From the NCBI GenBank assembly GCA_038526245.1, contig JBCBGZ010000080.1, forward strand, positions 1-13,077: a stretch of 13,077 nucleotides of DNA, written 5' to 3'. Shown one piece after another: positions 1 to 7,911 of this stretch. Source of the stretch: UBA5336 sp038526245 (GTDB taxonomy: Bacteria > Pseudomonadota > Alphaproteobacteria > Caulobacterales > Hyphomonadaceae). The position numbers and the translations under genes are program-made. Positions within the stretch are counted from its first letter, which is position 1; every line of letters starts with the position of its first letter. Under the pieces are notes generated by a model. The model had not been told where the DNA came from and made no database searches. It was given only the letters and a program-made list of their open reading frames with translations.

Positions 1-2
1 AA

Positions 3-1871
3 GACATTGGCTCACCCGAGTGTTTCATCATCGAGTCGCGCCTGCGCGAAGAGCTGGATATCCCTGTCTTCCACGATGACCAGCATGGGACGGCCATCAT
101 CGCCGCCGCCGGCATCATCAATGCCTGCGCGGTTACCGGTAAGAAGATTGAAGAGATTAAGGTGGCGTTTTCCGGCGCAGGGGCCGCTGGCCTGTCCTGC
201 GCAGGCCTCATTCGCCACCTCGGCGTGAAGGCCGAAAACATCCTCATGTGCGACCGCCAAGGCGTGATCTACGAAGGCCGCACAGAAGGCATGGACCAGT
301 TCAAGTCTGCCTTCGCTGTTAAAACCGCAAAGCGCACCCTGGCAGAAGCCATGGAGGGCGCTGACGTGTTCCTGGGCCTGTCTGTTAAAGGTGCGGTCTC
401 CAAGGAAATGGTCGCCGCGATGGCCGACAATCCGATCATCTTTGCCATGGCGAACCCGGATCCGGAGATTACGCCCGAGGAAATCAAACAGGTGCGTGAT
501 GATGCAATCATCGCCACAGGCCGGTCGGACTATCCCAACCAAGTCAACAATGTGCTGGGCTTCCCTTACATTTTCCGCGGGGCGCTGGATGTGCGCGCCC
601 GCGGCATCAATGAAGAAATGAAAGTGGCAGCGGCCCGCGCTTTGGCTGAGCTTGCCCGCGAGGATGTGCCCGACGAAGTCGCCGCAGCCTATCACGGCTC
701 ACGCCCCACATTCGGCCCGGACTATATCATTCCGACCCCGTTCGATCCCCGTCTGATCACCTTCGTCCCGCCCTTCGTCGCCCAGGCCGCCATGGACACT
801 GGTGTGGCCCGCAAGCCGATCGAAGATATGGAAGCCTATCGCCACTCCCTCGCCCAGCGCCAGGATCCCACGGCGAGCTTCATGCAAGGCCTTCAAAGCG
901 CTGTGCGCGCAACCCAGAAGCGGATCGTCTTCGCGGAAGGCGAAGAGCCCGCCGTCGTACGCGCCGCGTTCAGCTTCAAAAATCAGGGCCTTGGCACGCC
1001 GATTCTCATCGGCCGCGAAGAACGCGTCCACCAGACGATGAAGCAGATGGGCGTGCCGGAAGGCGCTCTTGAGATCGTCAATGCGCGCCTGTCTGACAAC
1101 AATCCAGACTACACGGACTATCTGTATGCGCGCCTTCAGCGGAAAGGCTTCCTGAAGCGCGACGCCCAGCGCCTGGTCAATCAGGACCGCAACGTCTTTG
1201 GCGCCTGCATGCTGGCCCTTGGCGATGCCGATGGCATGGTCACAGGCGTGACGCGTAATTACCAGGTGGCCCTTGAAGACGCACGGCTTGTGCTCGACCC
1301 CGTGGCAAACCAGCCTGTCATCGGCATGTCGCTGGTGATTTCGCGTGGGATGACCGTATTCATCGCAGATACGAGCGTTGTCGAACTGCCCGATGGAGAC
1401 GACCTGGCTGCGATCGCTCGGGAAGCGGCGCGTTCGGTACGCGCCCTTGGATTCACGCCTCGCGTGGCGCTGCTTTCCTATTCCACGTTCGGCAATCCCA
1501 TGGGTGAGCGGATTGAAAAAGTGCGCGAGGCTGTCTCCATTCTGGACGCCGATGAAACTGTTGATTTCGAGTATGAAGGCGACATTGCCGCCGATGTGGC
1601 GCTGAACCCAAATCACCGGCTGACCTATCCGTTCTCGCGCCTCACCGGGCCGGCCAACGTGCTGGTGATGCCCGCGATCCATTCGGCGTCCATCTCCACC
1701 AAGCTGATGAACGCCATGGGCGGGGCCACGGTGATCGGCCCGATGCTGCTCGGTTTGGAAAAGTCGGTTCAAATCGCCAACCTTGGCGCAACCGTCTCCG
1801 ATATCGTCACCTTGGCGACGATTGCCGCCTATGATGTGGACGGTGTCAGCGCCGAAAACGCGAACGGCTAG
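3..1871 (+). CDS. maeB: NADP-dependent malic enzyme with C-terminal phosphotransacetylase-like domain (5' partial)
   Basis: Oxidative decarboxylation of malate to pyruvate with NADP reduction, a cytosolic link between the TCA cycle and pyruvate/acetyl-CoA. The frame is open from base 3, with no start inside the window, so the N-terminal part is missing; 622 residues remain of a family usually near 750-770. Visible signatures: the malic enzyme metal/substrate motif FHDDQHGTAI at about 69-98, a Rossmann-type nucleotide site GAGAAG at about 174-191, and FAMANPDPEITPEE at about 440-480. From about 880 to the end the protein switches to a phosphotransacetylase-type domain (RIVFAEGEE, then KLMNAMGGA near the end). 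In studied MaeB enzymes this domain is not thought to catalyse acetyl transfer and instead mediates acetyl-CoA regulation; that role is inferred here. Internal ATG/GTG codons, such as the GTG at 162, are not the true start because conserved sequence continues upstream. The gene ends 14 bases before the stop of the convergent permease gene, and no terminator is recognisable between them. Confidence 0.96.
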   Translation, partial: DIGSPECFIIESRLREELDIPVFHDDQHGTAIIAAAGIINACAVTGKKIEEIKVAFSGAGAAGLSCAGLIRHLGVKAENILMCDRQGVIYEGRTEGMDQFKSAFAVKTAKRTLAEAMEGADVFLGLSVKGAVSKEMVAAMADNPIIFAMANPDPEITPEEIKQVRDDAIIATGRSDYPNQVNNVLGFPYIFRGALDVRARGINEEMKVAAARALAELAREDVPDEVAAAYHGSRPTFGPDYIIPTPFDPRLITFVPPFVAQAAMDTGVARKPIEDMEAYRHSLAQRQDPTASFMQGLQSAVRATQKRIVFAEGEEPAVVRAAFSFKNQGLGTPILIGREERVHQTMKQMGVPEGALEIVNARLSDNNPDYTDYLYARLQRKGFLKRDAQRLVNQDRNVFGACMLALGDADGMVTGVTRNYQVALEDARLVLDPVANQPVIGMSLVISRGMTVFIADTSVVELPDGDDLAAIAREAARSVRALGFTPRVALLSYSTFGNPMGERIEKVREAVSILDADETVDFEYEGDIAADVALNPNHRLTYPFSRLTGPANVLVMPAIHSASISTKLMNAMGGATVIGPMLLGLEKSVQIANLGATVSDIVTLATIAAYDVDGVSAENANG

Positions 1872-1885
1872 TCGGCAAACGGTCC

Positions 1886-3730
1886 TTACGCGGTCTGCGG
1901 GTCTGGGGATACCGCCTCCGTTACGGCTTCCCTGTCCGGCGACATCTGTCCTGCAAACAACGACAGGAGAACAGCGGGCACGCCGAGAATTGCGGCGAAA
2001 ACGAAGAAGGCGGAAAAGCCTTCCAGTGTCGAAGTGCTGGCTTGGGCGGCTGTGATGCCGCCCCATTCTGCGATGCTCTTGAACTCTCCGAAACTGGATT
2101 GAAGTGGCCCGCTGAACATCATGACGATCACACCGGACGTTCCGGCAATCAGTTTCGGTCCCAGAGACCAGACAGAACTGAAAATCGCATACTGGGTTCC
2201 GGCAAAGGCCTTGTTCACCAAGGTAGACATGAACGCGATGAAAATCGTGCCCGCATATCCCCCGGCGATATTGTCTGCTGTCACGGCGACAAAAAGTGGA
2301 AACAGCGTGTCGGGGCTTTGCAAAACCAGCCAGGCAAAAACGAGATTGCCAAGGAGCGAAACCACCGCGCCGATCAACAAAGATGCACGAAGCCCGAGCC
2401 GCAAGGCGGATAGGCCGGCCAAGGCAACCCCCACAAAGACAATCCAGGGACCGTAGGTCCCGCTGACGATGCCCACATCCGCCGGGCCATATCCCATGGC
2501 GCTGTATGCCGGTTTGGCCATGATCCCCATGACGATATCGCTGAGCCTGTAGGTTGAGACGAACAGCATGATCAGGAGCGCAGTCCATCCATTGCGCCAG
2601 AAGAAATCGACAAACGCGCCGTAAGCCGGATGGGTCAGGTGCGGTGATCCGGATGGCAAAAGCCGCACAAACGGAATGGCGATCGCAAAGGCGATGAGCG
2701 GAAAGGCCGCGATCCACGCCGCATAGCCAGCGATTTCACGTCGGCTGGGCGAAAACTCGAAGAAGTTCGCGAGACGCGGAATACCGAGGCCGAGCCCCGA
2801 TGCAATAAGCAACAAAGACAGATAGACAACCAGCACAAACCCCAAGCCCAGCATGAGCCCAGAAAATGAAAAGACAGTGCCGCCAGAAGAATCCGTGAGT
2901 GCCTTGAACAGGAAGAAAACGAACACGAGGCTGCCCAGCACTGTGATGACGTAAAACAACCAACTTGTTGCAAGCGAGATGAGGAGGAATGCGCTCCCCT
3001 CGGGCATTATGCTAGCCAGTTCACCAAACGCCGTCGCCAGGCCGACCGCCAAAAGTGTTACACCCGCCGACGCCGCCGTCTGAAGGCCCTTACTCCGGTC
3101 CCAGACTGCAAAGACGAGGGCGCATACCACCATAATGGCCGCCATTGCGAGATAGGCGACGTTGAATGAAGTAACGCCAGCGATCACCAGGGCGACACCG
3201 CCGGAAATCACCATGCCAACCTTGTAACCATACTGATAGGCTGCAGCGAGGCTGGCTTGTTGCTCGTCGCTTTCTGCCGCTTCAATGCGCCAGGCGTCGA
3301 TGCCGATGTCCTGGGTGGCCGAGCAGAAGGCGAGAAGGAAGGCAAACAGCGCCGTGATGGCCAAATTCTGTGTGGGATCGCTGAGCCCAGCGCCAACCAT
3401 CGACAGGACAAGACCTAACTGAGCGACGAAAATCCAGGCCCGTCTTCGACCGAATATCCGCGCCAGGCCGGGTGGATCGATCTTGTCGATCACGGGCGCC
3501 CAGAAGAATTTGAATGAGTAGGACAGTCCGAACCAGGAGAAAAACCCGATAATCGCCGTGTCCACACCCTCTGACTGAAGCCAGAAGGAGATGTTCGAAA
3601 AATAGAGCAGGAACGGCAGTCCAGCGGTGAAGCCGAGGACGAGCATCATCGCCGTCTTGGGCTGCGCAAATTCCGCCAGCGTCTCCTTCAGGCTCTTGGA
3701 AGCCTGTGCGGAACTGGCGGAATGGCTCAT
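1886..3730 (-). CDS. ampG: AmpG-like MFS permease (probable muropeptide or related solute importer)
   Basis: Major facilitator superfamily inner-membrane protein of 614 residues, of the AmpG type. AmpG proteins import anhydro-muropeptides released by wall turnover so the peptidoglycan can be recycled. Signatures: FSWFGLSYSFKFFWAP at about 64-79, a basic GRRRAWI loop at 94-100, SATQDIGIDAWRIE at 137-150, and GTQYAIFSS at 511-519, matching the TQYALxSS segment of known AmpGs. It is long for the family (E. coli AmpG is 491): between about residues 211 and 370 there is an extra block with roughly four hydrophobic segments where E. coli AmpG has a short loop. The start ATG lies in an ATGA overlap with the kinase stop and has no clear Shine-Dalgarno sequence, which fits translational coupling. 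Family assignment is strong; the substrate is inferred. No beta-lactamase, ampR or nagZ gene is in the window. Confidence 0.88.
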   Translation of the reverse strand: MSHSASSAQASKSLKETLAEFAQPKTAMMLVLGFTAGLPFLLYFSNISFWLQSEGVDTAIIGFFSWFGLSYSFKFFWAPVIDKIDPPGLARIFGRRRAWIFVAQLGLVLSMVGAGLSDPTQNLAITALFAFLLAFCSATQDIGIDAWRIEAAESDEQQASLAAAYQYGYKVGMVISGGVALVIAGVTSFNVAYLAMAAIMVVCALVFAVWDRSKGLQTAASAGVTLLAVGLATAFGELASIMPEGSAFLLISLATSWLFYVITVLGSLVFVFFLFKALTDSSGGTVFSFSGLMLGLGFVLVVYLSLLLIASGLGLGIPRLANFFEFSPSRREIAGYAAWIAAFPLIAFAIAIPFVRLLPSGSPHLTHPAYGAFVDFFWRNGWTALLIMLFVSTYRLSDIVMGIMAKPAYSAMGYGPADVGIVSGTYGPWIVFVGVALAGLSALRLGLRASLLIGAVVSLLGNLVFAWLVLQSPDTLFPLFVAVTADNIAGGYAGTIFIAFMSTLVNKAFAGTQYAIFSSVWSLGPKLIAGTSGVIVMMFSGPLQSSFGEFKSIAEWGGITAAQASTSTLEGFSAFFVFAAILGVPAVLLSLFAGQMSPDREAVTEAVSPDPQTA

Positions 3731-5208
3731 GCAACGCCCACTTCATCTTCGGGCGGCGTTGTCCATTTCAAGGCGAGGGCCCGCAGGGTCTGGGGATCGA
3801 TGGGTTTTGCCGCAACCACGTCCGCGCCCGCAGCCTTCGCCTGACGCTCAATTTCGGGATTCACTTCCGCGGAAATGGCGATGACGGGCGCTGTCACTCC
3901 GGCCGCCCGAAGGCGCCGTGTCGCTTCAAATCCATCCATCACTGGCATGCGCAAATCCATCAGAACTAAATCTGTTGATCGAGTGTCGAGGGATTCGAGG
4001 GCTTCGACACCCGTTGCGGCCACGCTGGTCGAAAAACCGGTCGATTCCAAGGCACGCCGTGCAATCAATGCGTTTACCGGATTGTCATCGGCGATCAGGA
4101 CATGGCCCACGGCCGTCCGCGTCTCTTCACTTTCGGTGTCCGCCGCGCCCTGGCGTGCCAGATAAATCCGCTCGATCACCGACGATGCGCGGAGTGGGCG
4201 GACCAGCCAGCCCTTACATCCCATTTGACGGAATTGCCCGATGGCACCGCGATCTTCCGGGCGTAATACGATCAGGCTCGTGGTTTGCGCCGCATGACTA
4301 ACTATCCGGCGAGCCGGCAAATCGGCGCCAATCAGCAAGACATCACAATCGTGTCCGCCCGTGGGCGCTGTTTCTGGCAAGAACCAGGGCGTGGCTCCCA
4401 CATTTTCAAGCATGGCAGCCAATGTCAGCGCCGTGGCCGGCGGCAAGCCGATCAGACCCACCCGGCCGCCCAAATGGGCCAGGTCATGGGTTGGCTTTGA
4501 GGCGGTTTCCGCCAACGGCAGAAAGACGTTGAAGCGCGTGCCATATCCCGGCGCACCGTCAACGGTGATCGTCCCGTTGAGCAAATGTGTGAGGCGGCGC
4601 ACAATCGAAAGGCCGAGCCCAACACCGCCATCCTTCTGGGCATCACCTGCCTGGGACTGGCGAAAGGCATCGAACAGGCGTTCACGGTCTTCAGGCGCAA
4701 TGCCTGGCCCCGTGTCTGCCACGCGGTAAAGTACGCCATCCTTGACCGGCAAGATATCCAGCATCACCGCGCCGGTTTCGGTGAATTTCAAAGCGTTGCC
4801 GACGAGATTGAACAGAATCTGGCGGATGCGGCCCGCATCTCCGCGCCGCGTTGCCATGGGCAGGTTGATGGCGCGCGATGCAATGTCGAGGCCGGCCACA
4901 TGGGCCCGCGGACTGAGCAATTCGACCACTTCCCGGCCAAGACGAACCGGGCAAAACACCTCATCTTCCAGTTCCACGCCGCCCGCATCGAGCCGGGCAT
5001 GGTCCAGAACATTGTTCAAAAGATCCAGAAGGCGCGCACCGGACCCGCGGATCGCCTCAGCATACTCCCTCTGGGCCGGGCTCAACTCCGTTTCGAGCAG
5101 GAGAGAAACGGTTCCCAGTATTCCGTTCAAGGGCGTTCGAATTTCATGACTCGCTGTGGCCAGGAATGTCTTTTCGGCGGCGGGGTCTTTGGGGGCAGCA
5201 TCACTCAT
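3727..5208 (-). CDS. Soluble hybrid sensor histidine kinase (HisKA, HATPase, degenerate receiver, receiver)
   Basis: Cytoplasmic hybrid histidine kinase with no membrane segment and no PAS, GAF or other sensor domain; the H box starts almost at the N terminus. Numbered from the longer possible start at 5226 (499 residues): H box SHEIRTPLNG 26-35 with His27; N box around NALKFT 144-149; G1 DTGPGI 171-176; G2 GVGLGLSIV 201-209; a receiver-like stretch at about 253-358 that lacks the acidic pair; then a full receiver at about 373-488 with Asp380/Asp381, acceptor Asp424 in LMDLRMP, and Lys474 in AAKP. I prefer the ATG at 5208 (MSDAAPK), which gives 493 residues; the ATG at 5226 adds MCYALR. Neither has a strong ribosome-binding site. 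The stop overlaps the AmpG-like start as ATGA. The input signal and the partner (phosphotransferase or regulator) cannot be named. The conserved residues suggest an active kinase. Confidence 0.92.
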   Translation of the reverse strand: MSDAAPKDPAAEKTFLATASHEIRTPLNGILGTVSLLLETELSPAQREYAEAIRGSGARLLDLLNNVLDHARLDAGGVELEDEVFCPVRLGREVVELLSPRAHVAGLDIASRAINLPMATRRGDAGRIRQILFNLVGNALKFTETGAVMLDILPVKDGVLYRVADTGPGIAPEDRERLFDAFRQSQAGDAQKDGGVGLGLSIVRRLTHLLNGTITVDGAPGYGTRFNVFLPLAETASKPTHDLAHLGGRVGLIGLPPATALTLAAMLENVGATPWFLPETAPTGGHDCDVLLIGADLPARRIVSHAAQTTSLIVLRPEDRGAIGQFRQMGCKGWLVRPLRASSVIERIYLARQGAADTESEETRTAVGHVLIADDNPVNALIARRALESTGFSTSVAATGVEALESLDTRSTDLVLMDLRMPVMDGFEATRRLRAAGVTAPVIAISAEVNPEIERQAKAAGADVVAAKPIDPQTLRALALKWTTPPEDEVGVA

Positions 5209-5256
5209 CCGCAGGGCGTAACACATTCCGGTTTTAGGAGACTTAACGCTGATAAC

Positions 5257-5269
5257 CCGGATAATCCGG
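5257..5269. repeat. Short perfect palindrome between comM and the kinase gene
   Basis: CCGGATAATCCGG is a perfect inverted repeat with 6-base arms around one central base. It lies in the 45-base gap just upstream of the kinase gene and just past the comM stop. There is no T-run on either strand, so it does not look like an intrinsic terminator. It could be an operator or a chance palindrome; nothing else in the window repeats it that I could see. Confidence 0.3.
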
Positions 5270-5271
5270 TC

Positions 5272-6828
5272 TCAGGCCACGAGTCCTCCCTGAGCAGTTA
5301 TCCCGGGTGTCGTATCGCTCCCGGGCGGACGCCGCCGGTAAGACAGAGCCTCTGCGATGTGCACCCGGCGAACGGTGCTGGCCCCTTCAAGATCGGCAAT
5401 TGTGCGGGCGACTTTCAGGGTGCGATGATAGGCGCGCGCGGTGAGCATGAGTTTCTGGGCTGCATCTGCAAGCAGGGCCGCCCCCGGCCCATCCGGAGCG
5501 GCCAGCCTGTCGAGGTCCGCGGTCGGTGCATCAGCGTTGATGGGGCGTCGGCCTCCTTCACCGTCTCCGAACCTTTCGGCCTGGGCTGCGCGCGCTGCGG
5601 CGACCCGAGCCGCGGCTTCCGCCGTACCTTCGCTTGGCGCAGGAAGGCTTAGATCCATCGCCGTGACGGGACTTACGTCATAGTAGAGATCAATCCGGTC
5701 CATGAAGGGACCCGACAGCCGCGACTGATAGGAAATCGCGCACTTAGGCCCGCGCCGACAGGCCGCTTCCCCCGGACCACCACCACATTTGCACGGGTTC
5801 ATCGCCCCAATGAGCTGGAACCGGGCCGGATACCGGACATGGCGGTTGGCCCGCGCCACGACCGCTTCGCCCGCCTCCAGGGGTTGGCGCAAACTGTCGA
5901 GCACCTGGGCCGTGAACTCGGGCAATTCATCCAGGAAGAGAACGCCGTGATGGGCCAGGGACACCTCCCCCGGCTTGGCGTGAATGCCGCCCCCCACCAG
6001 CGCGGCCATGGACGCTGAATGGTGGGGCGCGCGAAATGGCCTCTGGCGAGATAAACGGCCGCGCTCCAGCAATCCCGCGACGGACTGGATTTGGCTGACC
6101 TCCAACAACTCCTTGGCCGACAAAGGCGGCAGCAGGCCCGGCAAACGCTGGGCGAGCATGGACTTGCCCGAGCCGGGCGGACCGCAGAATACCAGATTGT
6201 GTCCGCCTGCCGCCGCGATCTCCAGCACGCGTTTTGCGCCTTCCTGGCCCTTCACATCTCGCAAATCGGGCCCGGAAGGCGGGTCTGCCAGGCCGCCGGG
6301 TCTGGGCGGCGACAATACGGTGCGGCCCGCAAAGTGATTGACCAGTGCAATCAGGCTGGGCGCGGCGATGGCCTCACCGCCCGCCCAGGCTGCCTCCGGG
6401 CCGCAGGGTTCCGGGCAAATGAAGCGTAAATCCAATGCGTCCGCAGCCATCGCCGCGGGCAGGACACCGATCGTGTCGACCACTTTTCCGTCTAGGGAGA
6501 GCTCACCCATCGCTGCATGGCCATCGAGTGCATCCGCCGCAATAACGCCCATGGCCGACAACATCGCCAGCGCGATGGCGAGGTCATAATGGCTGCCCTC
6601 CTTCGGCAAGTCCGCTGGCGCCAGGTTCACAATGATCCGCTTTGGTGGAATTGCCAGCCCCATCGCAGCAAATGCGCACCGCACACGTTCACGGCTTTCG
6701 GCCACCGCTTTGTCCGGCAGGCCCACAATCCCGATATACGGCTTGCTCGATCCTGTAATCTGGACCTGAACGTCCACGGGCCGTGCTTCGATGCCCTCAA
6801 AGGCAAAAGTCGTAATTCGGCTAACCAT
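5272..6828 (-). CDS. comM: YifB/ComM family Mg-chelatase-like AAA+ ATPase
   Basis: AAA+ protein of the YifB/ComM family; in naturally transformable bacteria ComM is a hexameric helicase promoting branch migration when incoming DNA is integrated. The 518-residue length matches the family (about 500-510). From the ATG at 6828: start MVSRITTFAFEGIEA, typical of the family; PKEGSHYDLA 75-84 of the Lon-protease-like N-terminal domain; Walker A GPPGSGKS 216-223; Walker B VLFLDEL 296-302; a four-Cys cluster (Cys346, 348, 357, 363) in the MNPCKCG region, probably metal binding; SGPFMDRIDL 372-381, the arginine-finger region; and RAYHRTLKVARTIADLEG 465-482 of the C-terminal Mg-chelatase domain. A GTG at 6837 would add three residues (MRD), but family alignment favours 6828. 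A GAGGG sits only two bases before that ATG, so the start is not fixed by its ribosome-binding site. The presence of ComM alone does not show competence; YifB orthologues are widespread. Confidence 0.95.
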   Translation of the reverse strand: MVSRITTFAFEGIEARPVDVQVQITGSSKPYIGIVGLPDKAVAESRERVRCAFAAMGLAIPPKRIIVNLAPADLPKEGSHYDLAIALAMLSAMGVIAADALDGHAAMGELSLDGKVVDTIGVLPAAMAADALDLRFICPEPCGPEAAWAGGEAIAAPSLIALVNHFAGRTVLSPPRPGGLADPPSGPDLRDVKGQEGAKRVLEIAAAGGHNLVFCGPPGSGKSMLAQRLPGLLPPLSAKELLEVSQIQSVAGLLERGRLSRQRPFRAPHHSASMAALVGGGIHAKPGEVSLAHHGVLFLDELPEFTAQVLDSLRQPLEAGEAVVARANRHVRYPARFQLIGAMNPCKCGGGPGEAACRRGPKCAISYQSRLSGPFMDRIDLYYDVSPVTAMDLSLPAPSEGTAEAAARVAAARAAQAERFGDGEGGRRPINADAPTADLDRLAAPDGPGAALLADAAQKLMLTARAYHRTLKVARTIADLEGASTVRRVHIAEALSYRRRPPGSDTTPGITAQGGLVA

Positions 6829-6891
6829 GTCCCTCACCCAACCGGCTGGGCAAGCCCTAGCATATCGGCCGGAACAAAGAAAGAACGATTG

Positions 6892-7851
6892 TTAACCTTT
6901 TGCGCGTTCGGCCAATCGATTGTCCACCGCATCCCAGAAGAGGGAGGCCGCGTCGACCCCTGAAAACCGCTTCATTTCCTGAACGCCCGTTGGCGAGGTG
7001 ACGTTCACCTCTGTGAGTTTTCCTCCAATCACATCGATGCCGACAAGCACCTGGCCACGGCGCTTCAACTCCGGCCCGATCGCGGCGCAGATGGCCTTAT
7101 CCGCGTCAGAAAGCTCTGTTGGTTCCGGAGTTCCGCCCACATGCATGTTTGAGCGAGTCTCGCCCGGCTTAGGCCTGCGATTAATGCCGCCGACCGCTTC
7201 GCCATCGATCAGAATAACGCGCTTATCGCCATCGCGGACCGCCGGGAGAAAGGCCTGCGCCATAACCGGCTCGCGGGAGCGCTCGAAAAACATCTCCATC
7301 AGCGAGTAGAAATTGCTGTCATCGGGCTTCAGCCGGAAGACCCCTGCACCGCCATTTCCATATAGCGGTTTGAGGATGATGTCGTTATGGCGCGCCCGAA
7401 AGGCCTTGATGGCTTCAGGATCGCGCGAAATCAGCGTCGGCGGCATCAGCTCCGGAAACATCAGCGGAAACAGTTTTTCAGGGCTGGAGCGCACCATTTC
7501 CGGATCGTTGAGGATCAGTGTCCGGTCAGCGATCAGTTCGAGGAGATGGCACGCGGTGATATAGGACATGTCAAATGGCGGATCCTGGCGCATCAAGACC
7601 ACATCCACGTCCTCCGCCAGATCTATCCGCTCGGCGGGACCAAACACACCGGGCGCTTCGGCGACGCGCTGGACGGTGACAGGCCGGGCCAAGGCGGTCA
7701 CACGGCCCGCTTCATAGCTCAGGTGATCGGGGCTGTAGACCCAAAGCTGCGCGCCACGGTGCTGGGCGGCTTCGGCGAGGGCAAAGCTCGTATCCGCCTC
7801 AATATCAACGTGCTCGAGTGGATCCATCTGCAAGGCAACGCGCAGGGCCAT
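6892..7851 (-). CDS. gshB: Glutathione synthetase
   Basis: ATP-grasp ligase joining gamma-glutamylcysteine and glycine to make glutathione in the cytosol. The 319-residue length is normal for bacterial GshB (about 315). Signatures: N-terminal LQMDPLEHVDIEADTSF, with the MDP-I-x-D-TS pattern of the family; MRQDPPFDM 87-95; the ATP-binding glycine loop KPLYGNGGAGVFR 161-173; GDKRVILIDG 208-217; a substrate-binding RSNMHVGG 233-240; and the metal/glycine-binding segment EVNVTSPTGVQE 281-292. The ATG at 7851 is preceded by GGAGA (7858-7862) at a 6-base spacing, which supports the start. It lies 60 bases after the BON lipoprotein gene and 63 before comM on the same strand; no terminator is visible in either gap, so co-transcription is plausible. 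The companion gene gshA is not in the window. Confidence 0.97.
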   Translation of the reverse strand: MALRVALQMDPLEHVDIEADTSFALAEAAQHRGAQLWVYSPDHLSYEAGRVTALARPVTVQRVAEAPGVFGPAERIDLAEDVDVVLMRQDPPFDMSYITACHLLELIADRTLILNDPEMVRSSPEKLFPLMFPELMPPTLISRDPEAIKAFRARHNDIILKPLYGNGGAGVFRLKPDDSNFYSLMEMFFERSREPVMAQAFLPAVRDGDKRVILIDGEAVGGINRRPKPGETRSNMHVGGTPEPTELSDADKAICAAIGPELKRRGQVLVGIDVIGGKLTEVNVTSPTGVQEMKRFSGVDAASLFWDAVDNRLAERAKG

Positions 7852-7857
7852 GGGCAG

Positions 7858-7862
7858 TCTCC
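7858..7862 (-). promoter_or_regulatory. Shine-Dalgarno sequence of gshB
   Basis: GGAGA on the minus strand, six bases before the ATG at 7851. It supports that start over downstream candidates. Confidence 0.6.
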
Positions 7863-7911
7863 GGGATAGGTCGCGGCGTCTGCCGACTCAAAAGATCCGA
7901 ATGTCGCGGAC

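Noticed and set aside
1872..1915. Possible bidirectional terminator between maeB and the permease gene
   Set aside because: Only a five-base-pair stem (GCGGT/ACCGC) with a long loop and no T-run; the gap itself is 14 bases.
699..2717. Open frame of 672 codons on the minus strand antisense to maeB and through the permease gene
   Set aside because: It spans two real genes in wrong frames, is rich in Arg, His and Cys, has no recognisable domain, and conflicts with clear conserved proteins. It is an open antisense frame produced by GC-rich codon bias.
5271..5294. Inverted repeat CTCAGG...CCTGAG at the comM 3' end, considered as a terminator
   Set aside because: The stem is only six base pairs with a 12-base loop, overlaps the stop codon, and has no T-run on the transcribed strand.
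4585..5652. Open frame of 355 codons on the plus strand across the kinase and comM ends
   Set aside because: It crosses two real genes in antisense, and the translation shows no family features.
6829..6891. Possible promoter or CtrA site in the gshB-comM gap (GTTAAC near 6892)
   Set aside because: Only one TTAA half-site is present, without a partner at the right spacing, and no convincing -35/-10 pair.
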